Of a stretch of 64,000 nucleotides of DNA, positions 1 to 8,542 are shown piece after piece (position 1 is the stretch's first letter; each line of letters opens with the position of its first letter). A program made the translations under genes and the position numbers. The stretch covers positions 62,001 through 126,000 of the forward strand of contig NZ_JANYUY010000005.1 of the NCBI RefSeq assembly GCF_025060755.1, given 5' to 3'. The notes under the pieces were generated by a model. That model was not told the DNA's origin. It worked only from the letters and a program-made list of their open reading frames with translations, and searched no databases. This stretch comes from Paenibacillus doosanensis (GTDB taxonomy: Bacteria; Bacillota; Bacilli; Paenibacillales; NBRC-103111).

Positions 1-2
1 CG

Positions 3-941
3 CATACTTCCACAAGCCGGGCGAAGCAGAAGCGGATGTCGCCTTTTCAAGCGATATGGGAGTACCGCGCTTCGTATGTGTTTATCGCACCGTTCATGAT
101 ATGCTTTATGATTTTTATCATGATCCCGGTTATCGCCGCCTTCGGGCTTAGTTTCACCTATTACAACTCGCTTGAGCCGCCGAGGTTCGTAGGCTGGGCC
201 AATTTCCGGTATATGCTTTCCCAGGATTTGATTTTGATCAAGTATGCGATTCCGAATACGTTCAAGTTTGCGACGATCGTAGGTCCCGGCGGATATGCCG
301 CCTCGTTCCTGCTCGCTTGGCTAATCTCCATACTGCCGGGCGTCTACCGCAAATGGTTTACTCTCGCCTTGTATACTCCGTCCCTTGCGGGCGGAGTGGC
401 GATGAGCATCATCTGGCTGCCGTTGTTATCCGGCGACCGGATCGGCTACTTGAACAGCTTCCTTATCAAGCTGGGTCTGATCAACGAGCCGGTATTGTGG
501 GTGACAAGCAAGGAGCATTTGATGACGTCGATGATCGTCGTCACTTTATGGTCCAGCATGGGGATCGGCTTTCTGGCGATGCTGGCCGGCATATTGAACG
601 TCAATCACGAGCTGTACGAAGCGGGAAGGCTGGACGGAATTAAAAGCAGGCTCGAGGAAATCTGGTATATTACGATACCATCGACCAAGCCGCAGATGCT
701 TTTCGGCGCGGTCATGGCGATCGTCGGCGCATTCAAAGCCGGGGGGATCGGCACGCAGCTGTCCGGGATGAATCCGACGCCGCAGTATGCGGGGCATCTC
801 ATTATAAGCCAGATCGATGATTACGGCTTTACCCGCTTCGAGCTCGGGTATGCTACGGCATTATCCGTATTCCTGCTGATTCTTATTTACGCAGCCAACA
901 AGCTCTGCTGGAGATTGTTCGGAACGAAGGAGGACGAATAG
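3..941 (+). CDS. Sugar ABC transporter permease (LplB/UgpA type), 5' end probably outside window
   Basis: Integral membrane subunit of a carbohydrate ABC importer; with the next gene it would form the channel. The protein has about six hydrophobic segments, starting with the stretch after WEYRASYVFIAPF. It carries the EAA loop (EAGRLDGIKSRLEEIWYITIP, near residues 200-220 counted from the Met at 36) that contacts the ATPase. The frame is open from base 3. The ATG at 36 has no clear ribosome binding site, so the true start probably lies before the window. The downstream permease begins right after this stop. No substrate-binding protein or ATPase is visible; the former is likely upstream, the latter probably a shared MsmX-type protein encoded elsewhere (inference). 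Confidence 0.88.
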   Translation, partial: HTSTSRAKQKRMSPFQAIWEYRASYVFIAPFMICFMIFIMIPVIAAFGLSFTYYNSLEPPRFVGWANFRYMLSQDLILIKYAIPNTFKFATIVGPGGYAASFLLAWLISILPGVYRKWFTLALYTPSLAGGVAMSIIWLPLLSGDRIGYLNSFLIKLGLINEPVLWVTSKEHLMTSMIVVTLWSSMGIGFLAMLAGILNVNHELYEAGRLDGIKSRLEEIWYITIPSTKPQMLFGAVMAIVGAFKAGGIGTQLSGMNPTPQYAGHLIISQIDDYGFTRFELGYATALSVFLLILIYAANKLCWRLFGTKEDE

Positions 942-1847
942 ATGAAAGTCATGAGCGCGGAGAAGCTGGGAAAGCTGATTCCGTGGCGAAGAAGGTCGAG
1001 GCTGAACAGGCTCGGGCCGTTCGAGAAATTTGCGGTGCTGCTGTTGGTCGTGCTCAGCATTTTTATGCTGATGCCGCTCGTATATATTTTGAACCACGCA
1101 TTGAAGCCGTATCAGGAGCTGTTTATTTATCCGCCTAACATTTTTGCCCGGCATCCTTCGTTTCAAAATTTCGTCGAGCTGCTGGCGATAACCAAAGGTA
1201 CGGCGATACCGATTACAAGATATATTTTTAACAGTGTCGTCGTGGCGATTTTATGCGTTATAATTGTTACAGTAGTCAGCGCGATGTGCGCTTATCCGAT
1301 TTCCAAGCATAAATTTCCGGGACATAAGCTCGTCTTCGGGATGATCTTGCTGACGCTGTTGTTTGCTCCGGAAACCGTAGCTATCCCCCGGTATCTGGTC
1401 GTCAGCAAGCTCGGCATTATGAATACGTATCTCGGCCATATTATGCCGATGGTCGCAGTGCCGACCGGGGTGTTTCTCATGAAGCAGTTTATCGACCAGC
1501 TGCCGAACGAGCTGCTTGACTCGGCGAAGATGGATGGGGCGCGGGAGTATACGATTTTTATGAAAATCGTGCTGCCGGTCATAATGCCGGCCGTAGCTAC
1601 GATCGGCATTATTGCCTTCAACGCCGCATGGGGGAATACGGAGACGTCGACGCTGTTCATGCAGCAGGAAGAGATGAAAACGTTCCCGTTCTACATCTCG
1701 ACGCTGACCAGCGGCATGGCTAACAGCGTGGCGAGGCAGGGAGCGGCTGCGGCTGCGGCGCTGCTGATGTTTTTACCGAATTTGATCATCTTTTTGTTAT
1801 TCCAGAGCAAGGTCATTGCTACAATGGCTCATTCCGGCATTAAATAA
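942..1847 (+). CDS. Sugar ABC transporter permease (MalG/LplC type)
   Basis: Second membrane subunit of the importer, 301 residues. The TAG of the upstream permease is directly followed by this ATG, and an AAGGAGG lies inside the upstream gene just before it, so the two are translationally coupled. An N-terminal membrane segment (near residues 27-50) follows a basic stretch. The conserved EAA-type loop reads ELLDSAKMDGAREYTIFMKIVLP near residues 190-212. The C-terminus (QSKVIATMAHSGIK) is typical of the family, where the end reads xxxGxxxGAVKG/GIK. The apiosidase-like genes follow at once, suggesting that the transporter feeds those enzymes. Substrate cannot be read from the sequence. Confidence 0.9.
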   Translation: MKVMSAEKLGKLIPWRRRSRLNRLGPFEKFAVLLLVVLSIFMLMPLVYILNHALKPYQELFIYPPNIFARHPSFQNFVELLAITKGTAIPITRYIFNSVVVAILCVIIVTVVSAMCAYPISKHKFPGHKLVFGMILLTLLFAPETVAIPRYLVVSKLGIMNTYLGHIMPMVAVPTGVFLMKQFIDQLPNELLDSAKMDGAREYTIFMKIVLPVIMPAVATIGIIAFNAAWGNTETSTLFMQQEEMKTFPFYISTLTSGMANSVARQGAAAAAALLMFLPNLIIFLLFQSKVIATMAHSGIK

Positions 1848-1878
1848 GACGGAACAGAGGAAGGAGGCGCCAGTACCG

Positions 1879-3309
1879 ATGAGCATAAAGCAGTGGAAGG
1901 ACCGGGTGGAGCAATGGGGACGGTTCGAGCTCGCCTTAAGCGGGCCGAGCGGGGGAAACCCTTACCGGGATGTGCGGCTAATTGCAACGTTTCAATACAA
2001 GAACCGAAGGCTGGAGCCCGAAGGCTTCTATGACGGGGACGGAACGTACAAAATCCGCTTCATGCCGGACGAACCGGGCGTGTGGCGCTTTGTTACAAGG
2101 AGCAGCTGCAGCGAGCTTGACGGCATTGCCGGCGAGTTTCTCTGTGTCGCTCCGTCTGCGGGCAATCATGGTCCGGTGCGGGTGAAGAACCGACATTATT
2201 TCGAATATGAAGACGGCACGCGCTATATGCCGTTCGGAACTACCTGCTATCATTGGACGCATCTCGGTAATGAGGAACTGGAGGAGCATACGCTGGCTTC
2301 ATTGGCAAATTCGCCGTTCAATAAGGTGAGAATGTGCCTCTTGCCGACGCGGGACATGAAGCCGCCGCAGATTGCCTTCGCCGGAACTTGTCCCGAGGAT
2401 ATTGACAAAACGCGCTTTAACCCGTCGTTCTTCGCCCATCTGGAGCGAAGAATCGAGGATCTGCAGCGGCTCGGGATCGAAGCCGACCTGATTTTGTTCC
2501 ATCCGTACGATAAGGGGCATTGGGGCTTCGATAATATGGAGCCGGAGGAAGACTGCTTTTATTTGCGTTATGTGATCGCAAGGCTGGCCGCTTACCGCAA
2601 TGTATGGTGGTCGCTCTCCAACGAATACGATTTCAATAAATTTAAAACCGTGGCGGATTGGGACCGCCTTATCCAATTCGTTCAGCAGTGCGATCCGTAT
2701 CAGCATCTGCGCTCGATTCATAACGGAACGAAGATGTATAAATCGTCTACGCTGTACGACTATACGAAGTCTTGGATTACGCATCAGAGCATCCAGCATT
2801 GGGACGCGGCTTTGACGACCAATTGGCGCGAAGCTGCGGCGAAGCCGATTGTCATTGATGAAATCTCCTATGAGGGCAACAGCTCGAGACGATGGGGCAA
2901 TATTTCGGGCCTGGAGATGGTCCACCGGTTCTGGGAAGGCTTCTCGCGCGGCGGTTTCGTAGCGCATGGGGAGTCGTTCATCGACCGCGAGACGCGGGCC
3001 TGGATTTCGTTCGGAGGATTGATGTACGGAGAAAGCGCCGAGCGTATCGCTTTCTTGCGCCGGATTATGGAGGAGGCTCCGGAAGACTGGATTCAGGCCG
3101 GGGAGGACGGGACGTACAAGCTGATTTATCTCGGCAATTACCAGCCCGCCTACCAGTACGTCGAGCTGGCGGAAGACGCCGCTTTCCGGGCGGAGCTCAT
3201 CGATATATGGAATATGACGATAACCCCGCTGGAACCCGTCTTTCAAGGAAAATCCAAAGTGAGGCTTCCCGGCAAACCGTACATGGCTTTGCGCCTTCAG
3301 AAAGTATGA
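1879..3309 (+). CDS. Apiosidase-like glycoside hydrolase (DUF5060-DUF4038-DUF5605), copy 1
   Basis: Cytoplasmic TIM-barrel glycosidase of 476 residues with no signal peptide. Domain order: a beta-sandwich DUF5060 (about residues 8-95, GRFELALSGPSGGNPY), a DUF4038 barrel (about 105-400) and a DUF5605 C-terminal beta domain ending in RLPGKPYMALRL. The clan-A catalytic pair is visible: acid/base Glu249 in WWSLSNEYD and nucleophile Glu328 in IVIDEISYEG. Pfam describes DUF4038 as an apiosidase-like catalytic domain, the fold of GH140, which cuts apiose in rhamnogalacturonan II; activity here is inferred. The ATG at 1879 is preceded by AAGGAGG at 1861-1867; an open frame reaches 1816 but overlaps the permease and has no ribosome binding site. 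A clear paralog follows and a third lies at 61.6 kb. Confidence 0.85.
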   Translation: MSIKQWKDRVEQWGRFELALSGPSGGNPYRDVRLIATFQYKNRRLEPEGFYDGDGTYKIRFMPDEPGVWRFVTRSSCSELDGIAGEFLCVAPSAGNHGPVRVKNRHYFEYEDGTRYMPFGTTCYHWTHLGNEELEEHTLASLANSPFNKVRMCLLPTRDMKPPQIAFAGTCPEDIDKTRFNPSFFAHLERRIEDLQRLGIEADLILFHPYDKGHWGFDNMEPEEDCFYLRYVIARLAAYRNVWWSLSNEYDFNKFKTVADWDRLIQFVQQCDPYQHLRSIHNGTKMYKSSTLYDYTKSWITHQSIQHWDAALTTNWREAAAKPIVIDEISYEGNSSRRWGNISGLEMVHRFWEGFSRGGFVAHGESFIDRETRAWISFGGLMYGESAERIAFLRRIMEEAPEDWIQAGEDGTYKLIYLGNYQPAYQYVELAEDAAFRAELIDIWNMTITPLEPVFQGKSKVRLPGKPYMALRLQKV

Positions 3310-3361
3310 GGGGCCGGAAAGAGAGGAGGAGAACGTACTGAGTACGAGCACCGATACGATT

Positions 3362-4795
3362 GTGCCCCGTTGGGGATTGATGGAGCTGACGCTTCAAGGG
3401 CCCGCCGAGGGCAACCCTTTTACGGATGTCAGGTTAAGCGCTTGCTTTCGCTGCGGCGAATATGAAGCGGCGGTAGAAGGCTTCTACGACGGGGAAGGGA
3501 GATACCGCATTCGCTTTATGCCCGAGCTCGAAGGGGATTGGACTTACTCGGTCAGCGCGAACTGTCCCGCTCTGGACGGCACCCGGGGGAGTTTCGTCTG
3601 CTCCGGCCGAGAAGAGGGCAATCATGGGCCCGTCCGGGTCAAGGACGAGGTTCATTTTCAATATGCCGACGGCACTCGCTATACGCCGATCGGCACAACC
3701 GGCTATGTCTGGCATTTGCAGGAGGAAGAGCTGCAGGAGCAGACGCTGCGCACGCTGCGGCAGACCCCGTTCAACAAAATAAGAATGTGCGTGTTTCCCA
3801 AACACTACGAATTTAATCAGGCGGAGCCCCCGATATATCCTTTTGCCGGTTCTGCCGATGAAGGCTTTGACTTTAGCCGCCCGAATCCCGCTTATTTCGC
3901 CCATTTGGAGCGGAGAGTGAAGGATTTGGCCGAGCTGGGCATCGAGGCCGACCTGATCTTGTTCCATCCGTACGACGAAGGCCGCTGGGGCTTCGACCGC
4001 ATGACGGCTGAGGAGGACGAGCGTTATCTGCGATATGTTGTCGCGAGGCTTAGCGCATTCCGTAACGTTTGGTGGTCGCTTGCCAATGAGTACGATCTGA
4101 TGACCCATAAGCGGCCCGAGGATTGGACGCGGTTTTTCCGTATTGTGCAGGAGGAGGACCCGGCCGGTCATCTCCGATCGATACATAACTGCCGCACTTG
4201 GTATGACTTCGGCGTTCCCTGGATTACCCACGTCAGTATTCAGCACAGCGATGTGAGGGTCGCCTCGGAATGCACGAAGCAGTACCGCAAGCCGGTCATT
4301 ATCGACGAATGCGGTTATGAAGGCAATCTGGATAAGCGCTGGGGAAGCCTGACGGCGGAGGAGATGGTGCTGCGGATGTGGGAAGGCCGCTGTCGCGGAG
4401 GCTATGTGACCCACGGAGAGACCTACTTAGGCGATGAGGAGGAAGGGCCGCTCTGGTGGTCACACGGAGGATCGCTGAAGGGACAAAGCGTGCAGCGAAT
4501 CCGGTTCTTCAGCCGGATATTGGAAGAAGCGCCCGCGGATATGATTTACAGCAGCGACAGGCTTGATGCGGCTACGCTGGAGGTAAGCGGGGAATATTAT
4601 TTGCAATATTTCGGTCCCCATCGCTTTAGTTACCGAGAATTTTCGCTTCCGGAAGGGCAGTATTGCGTCGACTTGATCGATACGTGGAACATGACGATCA
4701 CCCCGCTGCAGGGGGAGTTTGCAGGAAGGTTCCGCATTGATCTGCCTGCCCAATTGTATTACGCTCTGCGCATTAGACGTGCGGTTAACAAGTGA
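3362..4795 (+). CDS. Apiosidase-like glycoside hydrolase (DUF5060-DUF4038-DUF5605), copy 2
   Basis: Tandem paralog of the preceding gene with the same three-domain layout and no signal peptide. The catalytic pair is retained: Glu243 in WWSLANEYD and Glu316 in VIIDECGYEGN (numbered from GTG 3362). A cytoplasmic role on imported oligosaccharides is expected. The start is uncertain. GTG at 3362 gives a protein beginning right at the sandwich domain. A CTG at 3338, in frame, lies seven bases after a strong AGAGGAGGA (3321-3329) and would give an N-terminus (LSTSTDTIVPRWG) closer in length to the paralogs. The gap to the upstream gene is only about 50 bases, so the two are probably one transcript. 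Divergent loops suggest a different linkage specificity from copy 1 (inference). Confidence 0.84.
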   Translation: MPRWGLMELTLQGPAEGNPFTDVRLSACFRCGEYEAAVEGFYDGEGRYRIRFMPELEGDWTYSVSANCPALDGTRGSFVCSGREEGNHGPVRVKDEVHFQYADGTRYTPIGTTGYVWHLQEEELQEQTLRTLRQTPFNKIRMCVFPKHYEFNQAEPPIYPFAGSADEGFDFSRPNPAYFAHLERRVKDLAELGIEADLILFHPYDEGRWGFDRMTAEEDERYLRYVVARLSAFRNVWWSLANEYDLMTHKRPEDWTRFFRIVQEEDPAGHLRSIHNCRTWYDFGVPWITHVSIQHSDVRVASECTKQYRKPVIIDECGYEGNLDKRWGSLTAEEMVLRMWEGRCRGGYVTHGETYLGDEEEGPLWWSHGGSLKGQSVQRIRFFSRILEEAPADMIYSSDRLDAATLEVSGEYYLQYFGPHRFSYREFSLPEGQYCVDLIDTWNMTITPLQGEFAGRFRIDLPAQLYYALRIRRAVNK

Positions 4796-4922
4796 CCGGA
4801 GCCGATAGGGAGTCGGGGCGGCGCGTGTGCTGCCAAGACCATTATCGACCGCGGCGGCCGCATGTAATATCACCTGGCTTCGGCAAAACGATCCGACTTA
4901 GTTTAAGAAGAGGAGAGATATT

Positions 4923-7286
4923 ATGGAATCTTTGCGTAAATCAACGGGAACGATGAAGCTGTGGTACGAGAAGCCGGCAAGAGCCTGGACGGATGCGCTG
5001 CCGATAGGAAACGGGCGGCTCGGTGCGATGATTTTCGGCAAGGTCAATCAAGAGCGGCTTCAGTTGAATGAAGATTCTGTCTGGTACGGAGGGCCGGTTA
5101 ACGGCAATAACCCGGACGGGCGCAAATATTTGCCGGAGGTCCGCCGGCTGCTGATGAAGGGAAACCATGTGGAAGCGGAGGAACTGGCCCAGATGGGAAT
5201 GATGTCCATTCCCAAATCGCTTCATCCTTATCAGCCGCTGGGCGAGCTGCAGCTGTACCATGACGGGGAGAAGAAGATGATCTCCAATTATTACCGAGAT
5301 CTCGACATCGAGCAGGGCATTGCCCATGTGTGCTACAGCCTGAACGACGTGCCTCATGTCAGAGAGCTGTTCAGCAGCGCCGTAGATCAGGTTATGGTCG
5401 TCCGGGTTTCGTGCGACCGGCCGGGGATGTTGAACCTACGGATGAATTTGAGCCGCAGACCGTTCGACGAAGGCTCCCATCGTTTCGGTAAGGACACGAT
5501 TGTGATGAGGGGCGAATGCGGCCGCGACGGGGTGACGCTGACGGCGGCGGTCAAAGCGGTGGCCGAGGGAGGCACGGTGAGCGTCATCGGCGATTTTCTC
5601 TCCGTGCACGGGGCGCAGACCGTTACGCTTTATGTCGCCGCCGGTACGACTTTCCGCTGTGAAGATCCGCTGGGAGAATGCATACAGCAGCTGGAGCATG
5701 CCGCGGGCAAAGGATACGAGCGGGTGAAGCAGGATCATTTGGCCGACCACACGGCTAAAATGCAGCGTGTCAAGCTGGATTTGGGACCAGCCGCCAAAAA
5801 GGATGAAACCGCTTTACTTCCGACGGATGCGCGGCTCCAAAGATGGAAAGAGGGGGCGGAAGATCCTTCCCTGATCTCGCTCTACTTTCAGTTCGGGCGT
5901 TATCTGCTGATGGCAAGCTCTCGTCCCGGCTCGAATCCGGCCAATTTGCAAGGCATATGGAATGAAAGCTTTACGCCGCCATGGGAGTCCAAGTATACGA
6001 TCAATATCAATACGGAGATGAACTACTGGCCGGCTGAGGTATGCAACCTGTCGGAATGTCACGAGCCTTTATTCGATTTGATCGACCGGATGCGCCCGAA
6101 CGGCAGAATTACGGCCCAGAAGGTGTATGGCTGCAGAGGTATCGTAGCGCATCACAATACGGATATGTGGGGCGCGACCCAAATCGAGGGCAACTTTATG
6201 CCGGGCTCGATCTGGCCGATGGGAGCGGCCTGGCTGTCGCTTCATTTATGGGAGCATTACCGCTTCGGGCTGGATGGGCGTTTCTTGCGCGAACGAGCGT
6301 ATCCTGTCATGAGGGAAGCGGCCGAATTTTTCCTCGACTATATGTTCGAGGATATGCAGGGGCGGCTCGTCACCGGGCCTTCCACTTCGCCCGAGAACAA
6401 ATATATCGGGTCGGACGGCAGCGTAGGCTGCCTGTGCATCGGCCCTTCCATGGACACGCAAATTGTTTACTCTTTGTTCCAGGCTTGCATCGAAGCATCC
6501 GGGCTGCTGCAGATGGACGACGGGATTCGCGCGGAGTGGGAGACGGCGCTGCGCAAGCTGCCGAAGCCGCAAATCGGCAAGCACGGTCAACTGCAGGAAT
6601 GGGTGGAGGATTGGGATGAGGTGCATCCCGGTCACCGGCATATCTCCCATCTGTTCGCCCTGCATCCAGGCGAAATCATTCATGTGCGGCATACGCCGGA
6701 ATGGGCGCAAGCGGCCAGAAGGACGCTGGAGCGCCGGCTGGAGCACGGAGGAGGCCATACGGGCTGGAGCCGGGCCTGGATTCTTAACTTCTATGCCCGC
6801 TTGGAGGATGGGGAGCAGGCTTACGAGCATCTGAAGCTGCTGCTCTCCCTGTCGACGCTGCCTAACTTGTTCGACAATCATCCGCCGTTCCAGATCGACG
6901 GCAATTTCGGCGGCATTGCCGGCATCGCCGAGATGCTGCTGCAATCCCACCGCGGAGAAATCGCTCTGCTTCCGGCGCTGCCGAGCGTCTGGCAGAGCGG
7001 TCAAGTATCCGGGCTGCGCGCGCGCGGAGGCTATGAGATCGACATGGAATGGGAAGCGGGCGAGCTGACCCGCTGCGTTCTGAAAGCGACGCAATCGGGA
7101 ATATGCCGTATCGCCTGCCGCCGTCCCGAGGCTCCGCTGCGGGTGGAGATGAACGGCAAGCCGGCAGTGTGTCGGACATCGGGTTATTTGACCGAATTTG
7201 AAGCCGCTGCCGGAGCAACGTATGTCCTCACGGCGCAAAAGCAGGCTCAGCCTATAGAGCCGAGCCGGGCCTCGTCGCAATCGTAA
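4923..7286 (+). CDS. GH95 family glycosidase (alpha-L-fucosidase or alpha-L-galactosidase)
   Basis: Inverting exo-glycosidase of 787 residues, the usual GH95 length, without a signal peptide. The N-terminal beta-domain opens with the family hallmark around KLWYEKPARAWTDALPIGNGRLGAM. The (alpha/alpha)6 barrel carries NINTEMNYWPAE (about residues 360-371), which holds the Asn residues that activate water in the family. It also has STSPENKY (about 490) and QIDGNFGG (about 656), both strongly conserved. GH95 members cleave alpha-1,2-L-fucose or alpha-L-galactose; the latter activity is used on rhamnogalacturonan II. ATG 4923 follows GAAGAGGAGAG. About 127 bases separate it from the previous gene with no obvious terminator, so it may end the first operon; a terminator follows at 7333. 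Confidence 0.92.
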   Translation: MESLRKSTGTMKLWYEKPARAWTDALPIGNGRLGAMIFGKVNQERLQLNEDSVWYGGPVNGNNPDGRKYLPEVRRLLMKGNHVEAEELAQMGMMSIPKSLHPYQPLGELQLYHDGEKKMISNYYRDLDIEQGIAHVCYSLNDVPHVRELFSSAVDQVMVVRVSCDRPGMLNLRMNLSRRPFDEGSHRFGKDTIVMRGECGRDGVTLTAAVKAVAEGGTVSVIGDFLSVHGAQTVTLYVAAGTTFRCEDPLGECIQQLEHAAGKGYERVKQDHLADHTAKMQRVKLDLGPAAKKDETALLPTDARLQRWKEGAEDPSLISLYFQFGRYLLMASSRPGSNPANLQGIWNESFTPPWESKYTININTEMNYWPAEVCNLSECHEPLFDLIDRMRPNGRITAQKVYGCRGIVAHHNTDMWGATQIEGNFMPGSIWPMGAAWLSLHLWEHYRFGLDGRFLRERAYPVMREAAEFFLDYMFEDMQGRLVTGPSTSPENKYIGSDGSVGCLCIGPSMDTQIVYSLFQACIEASGLLQMDDGIRAEWETALRKLPKPQIGKHGQLQEWVEDWDEVHPGHRHISHLFALHPGEIIHVRHTPEWAQAARRTLERRLEHGGGHTGWSRAWILNFYARLEDGEQAYEHLKLLLSLSTLPNLFDNHPPFQIDGNFGGIAGIAEMLLQSHRGEIALLPALPSVWQSGQVSGLRARGGYEIDMEWEAGELTRCVLKATQSGICRIACRRPEAPLRVEMNGKPAVCRTSGYLTEFEAAAGATYVLTAQKQAQPIEPSRASSQS

Positions 7287-7332
7287 GAGCATAAGCGCAA
7301 GCTTCGCGCTGCATCGTTCGGAGCTATCACAG

Positions 7333-7362
7333 ACAGGCCATCCTAACCGGGTGGCCTGTTTG
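7333..7362 (+). terminator. Rho-independent terminator after the GH95 gene
   Basis: An 11-bp stem (ACAGGCCATCC at 7333-7343, GGGTGGCCTGT at 7349-7359, one G-U pair) with a five-base loop is followed by a short T run. It lies 46 bases after the GH95 stop and marks the end of the first transcription unit. Confidence 0.75.
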
Positions 7363-7388
7363 CTGCAATCCGCCCCGAAAGTGGGCAG

Positions 7389-7410
7389 AAACAACCTATA
7401 TATGTTGTTT
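7389..7410. promoter_or_regulatory. Inverted repeat AAACAAC-N8-GTTGTTT, candidate operator
   Basis: Perfect 7-bp arms (7389-7395 and 7404-7410) flank CTATATAT. The palindrome sits between the terminator and the start of the eight-gene operon at 7448, where a promoter is expected, and the TATATA inside the spacer could be a -10. No good -35 is visible. The binding protein is unknown. Confidence 0.5.
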
Positions 7411-7447
7411 TGAACTGGTGTAAAGTAAAAATCGAGAGGTGATTAGA

Positions 7448-8542
7448 ATGGAATTTATAAGACCGGAAGATTACTTACCGAGAAAATCTCATATATCCGA
7501 TTTAAACCGATACGGCATCGCACTCATAGGCTGCGGAAGCATAGCGAACACGGCGCATCTGCCCGCTTACCGCAAGTATGGTTTACATATTGCCGCATGC
7601 TGCGATGTCAGCGAGGAAGCGGCCCGAACAACGGCGGAGAAATTCGGCATTCCGAGATGGACGACCGATGTGAACGAGCTGCTGCAGATGGAGGAGGTAG
7701 CGGTGATCGACATGGCGATCCATCCGGCACCGAGGCTGGAGGTGCTGAGAAGCATCAGCCAAGCGCCGCGCCCCGTTTTATGTCAGAAACCGCTTGCCAT
7801 GGACATCAAGCACGCGCAGCTGCTCGGCGAGGAAGCCCGGCGTCTCGGCATCGTGCTCGGCGTGAACCAGCAGGCACGGTGGGCTCCGGCGCACAGAGCG
7901 CTGAAGCTGGCGATCGAGCAGGGGCTGATCGGAGAAATCTACAGCATTCATCATTATATGCGCTCGTTCCAGGATCAGGCCGGTTGGTGGTGGACGAAGA
8001 TGAAAAATTTCAATATCGTCGATCACGGCGTCCACTATGTCGATTTATGCCGTTATTTTAACCCGTATCCCGAAGATTGGTCCAGAGTGCACTGTACGAC
8101 GGCTCAACTGAGGGAGCAGAATGCGATTGATCCGCTCATCTATTCGGCCAATGTCGAATTCGGTCCGAAGGGCGGCAGACATCCGTTTATGGCTTCGCTT
8201 CATTTTAACAACATCGCCAAAGCGAACCGTTCCCACAGCAATACATGGTGGGTGGACGGGACCGAAGGAAGCTTGTGGTGCACGCAGGATACGCTGTATA
8301 TGGCGATTAACAAGCATAAAAACGTCATTCACGAAATGAAGCTGAAGGGAAGCTGGTTCCCGGACGCCTTCGCGGGTTCCATGCTCGCGTTTATTACCGC
8401 GCTCGATCAAGGACAGGAGCCTCCGGTAACGATCGAGGACAATTTGCAGACGATTGCGATGACGACGGCGATGGTTGCCTCCAGCGAGGAAGGCAGGGTC
8501 GTCGAGAGAACGGAAATTTGGAGCGGGGGCGAACGAGGATGA
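7448..8542 (+). CDS. Gfo/Idh/MocA family NAD(P)-dependent oxidoreductase
   Basis: Predicted cytoplasmic sugar or sugar-acid dehydrogenase. A Rossmann dinucleotide-binding loop (IGCGSIANTAHLP, about residues 25-37) is followed by the family's EKP-like motif in the form CQKPLA (near residue 114), the lysine being catalytic, and by IVDHGVHYVDLCRYF with the conserved Asp/His pair. ATG 7448 is chosen because GAGAGGTGAT lies a few bases upstream; the GTG at 7439 overlaps that site. It heads an eight-gene operon and its stop overlaps the next start as ATGA, so it is coupled to the TIM-barrel isomerase-like gene. A pairing with an epimerase-like protein is typical of sugar interconversion modules; the substrate is unknown. 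Confidence 0.88.
   Translation: MEFIRPEDYLPRKSHISDLNRYGIALIGCGSIANTAHLPAYRKYGLHIAACCDVSEEAARTTAEKFGIPRWTTDVNELLQMEEVAVIDMAIHPAPRLEVLRSISQAPRPVLCQKPLAMDIKHAQLLGEEARRLGIVLGVNQQARWAPAHRALKLAIEQGLIGEIYSIHHYMRSFQDQAGWWWTKMKNFNIVDHGVHYVDLCRYFNPYPEDWSRVHCTTAQLREQNAIDPLIYSANVEFGPKGGRHPFMASLHFNNIAKANRSHSNTWWVDGTEGSLWCTQDTLYMAINKHKNVIHEMKLKGSWFPDAFAGSMLAFITALDQGQEPPVTIEDNLQTIAMTTAMVASSEEGRVVERTEIWSGGERG

Noticed and set aside
6246-7394. 382-codon minus-strand frame reaching past the GH95 stop
   Set aside because: Mostly antisense to GH95 and crosses the terminator; low-complexity composition without motifs.
7391-7426. CCTATAT at 7395 as a fifth member of the CCTATAA promoter set
   Set aside because: No second box at 22 bp in either direction and no -10 at the required spacing; the segment is better explained as part of the AAACAAC/GTTGTTT palindrome.
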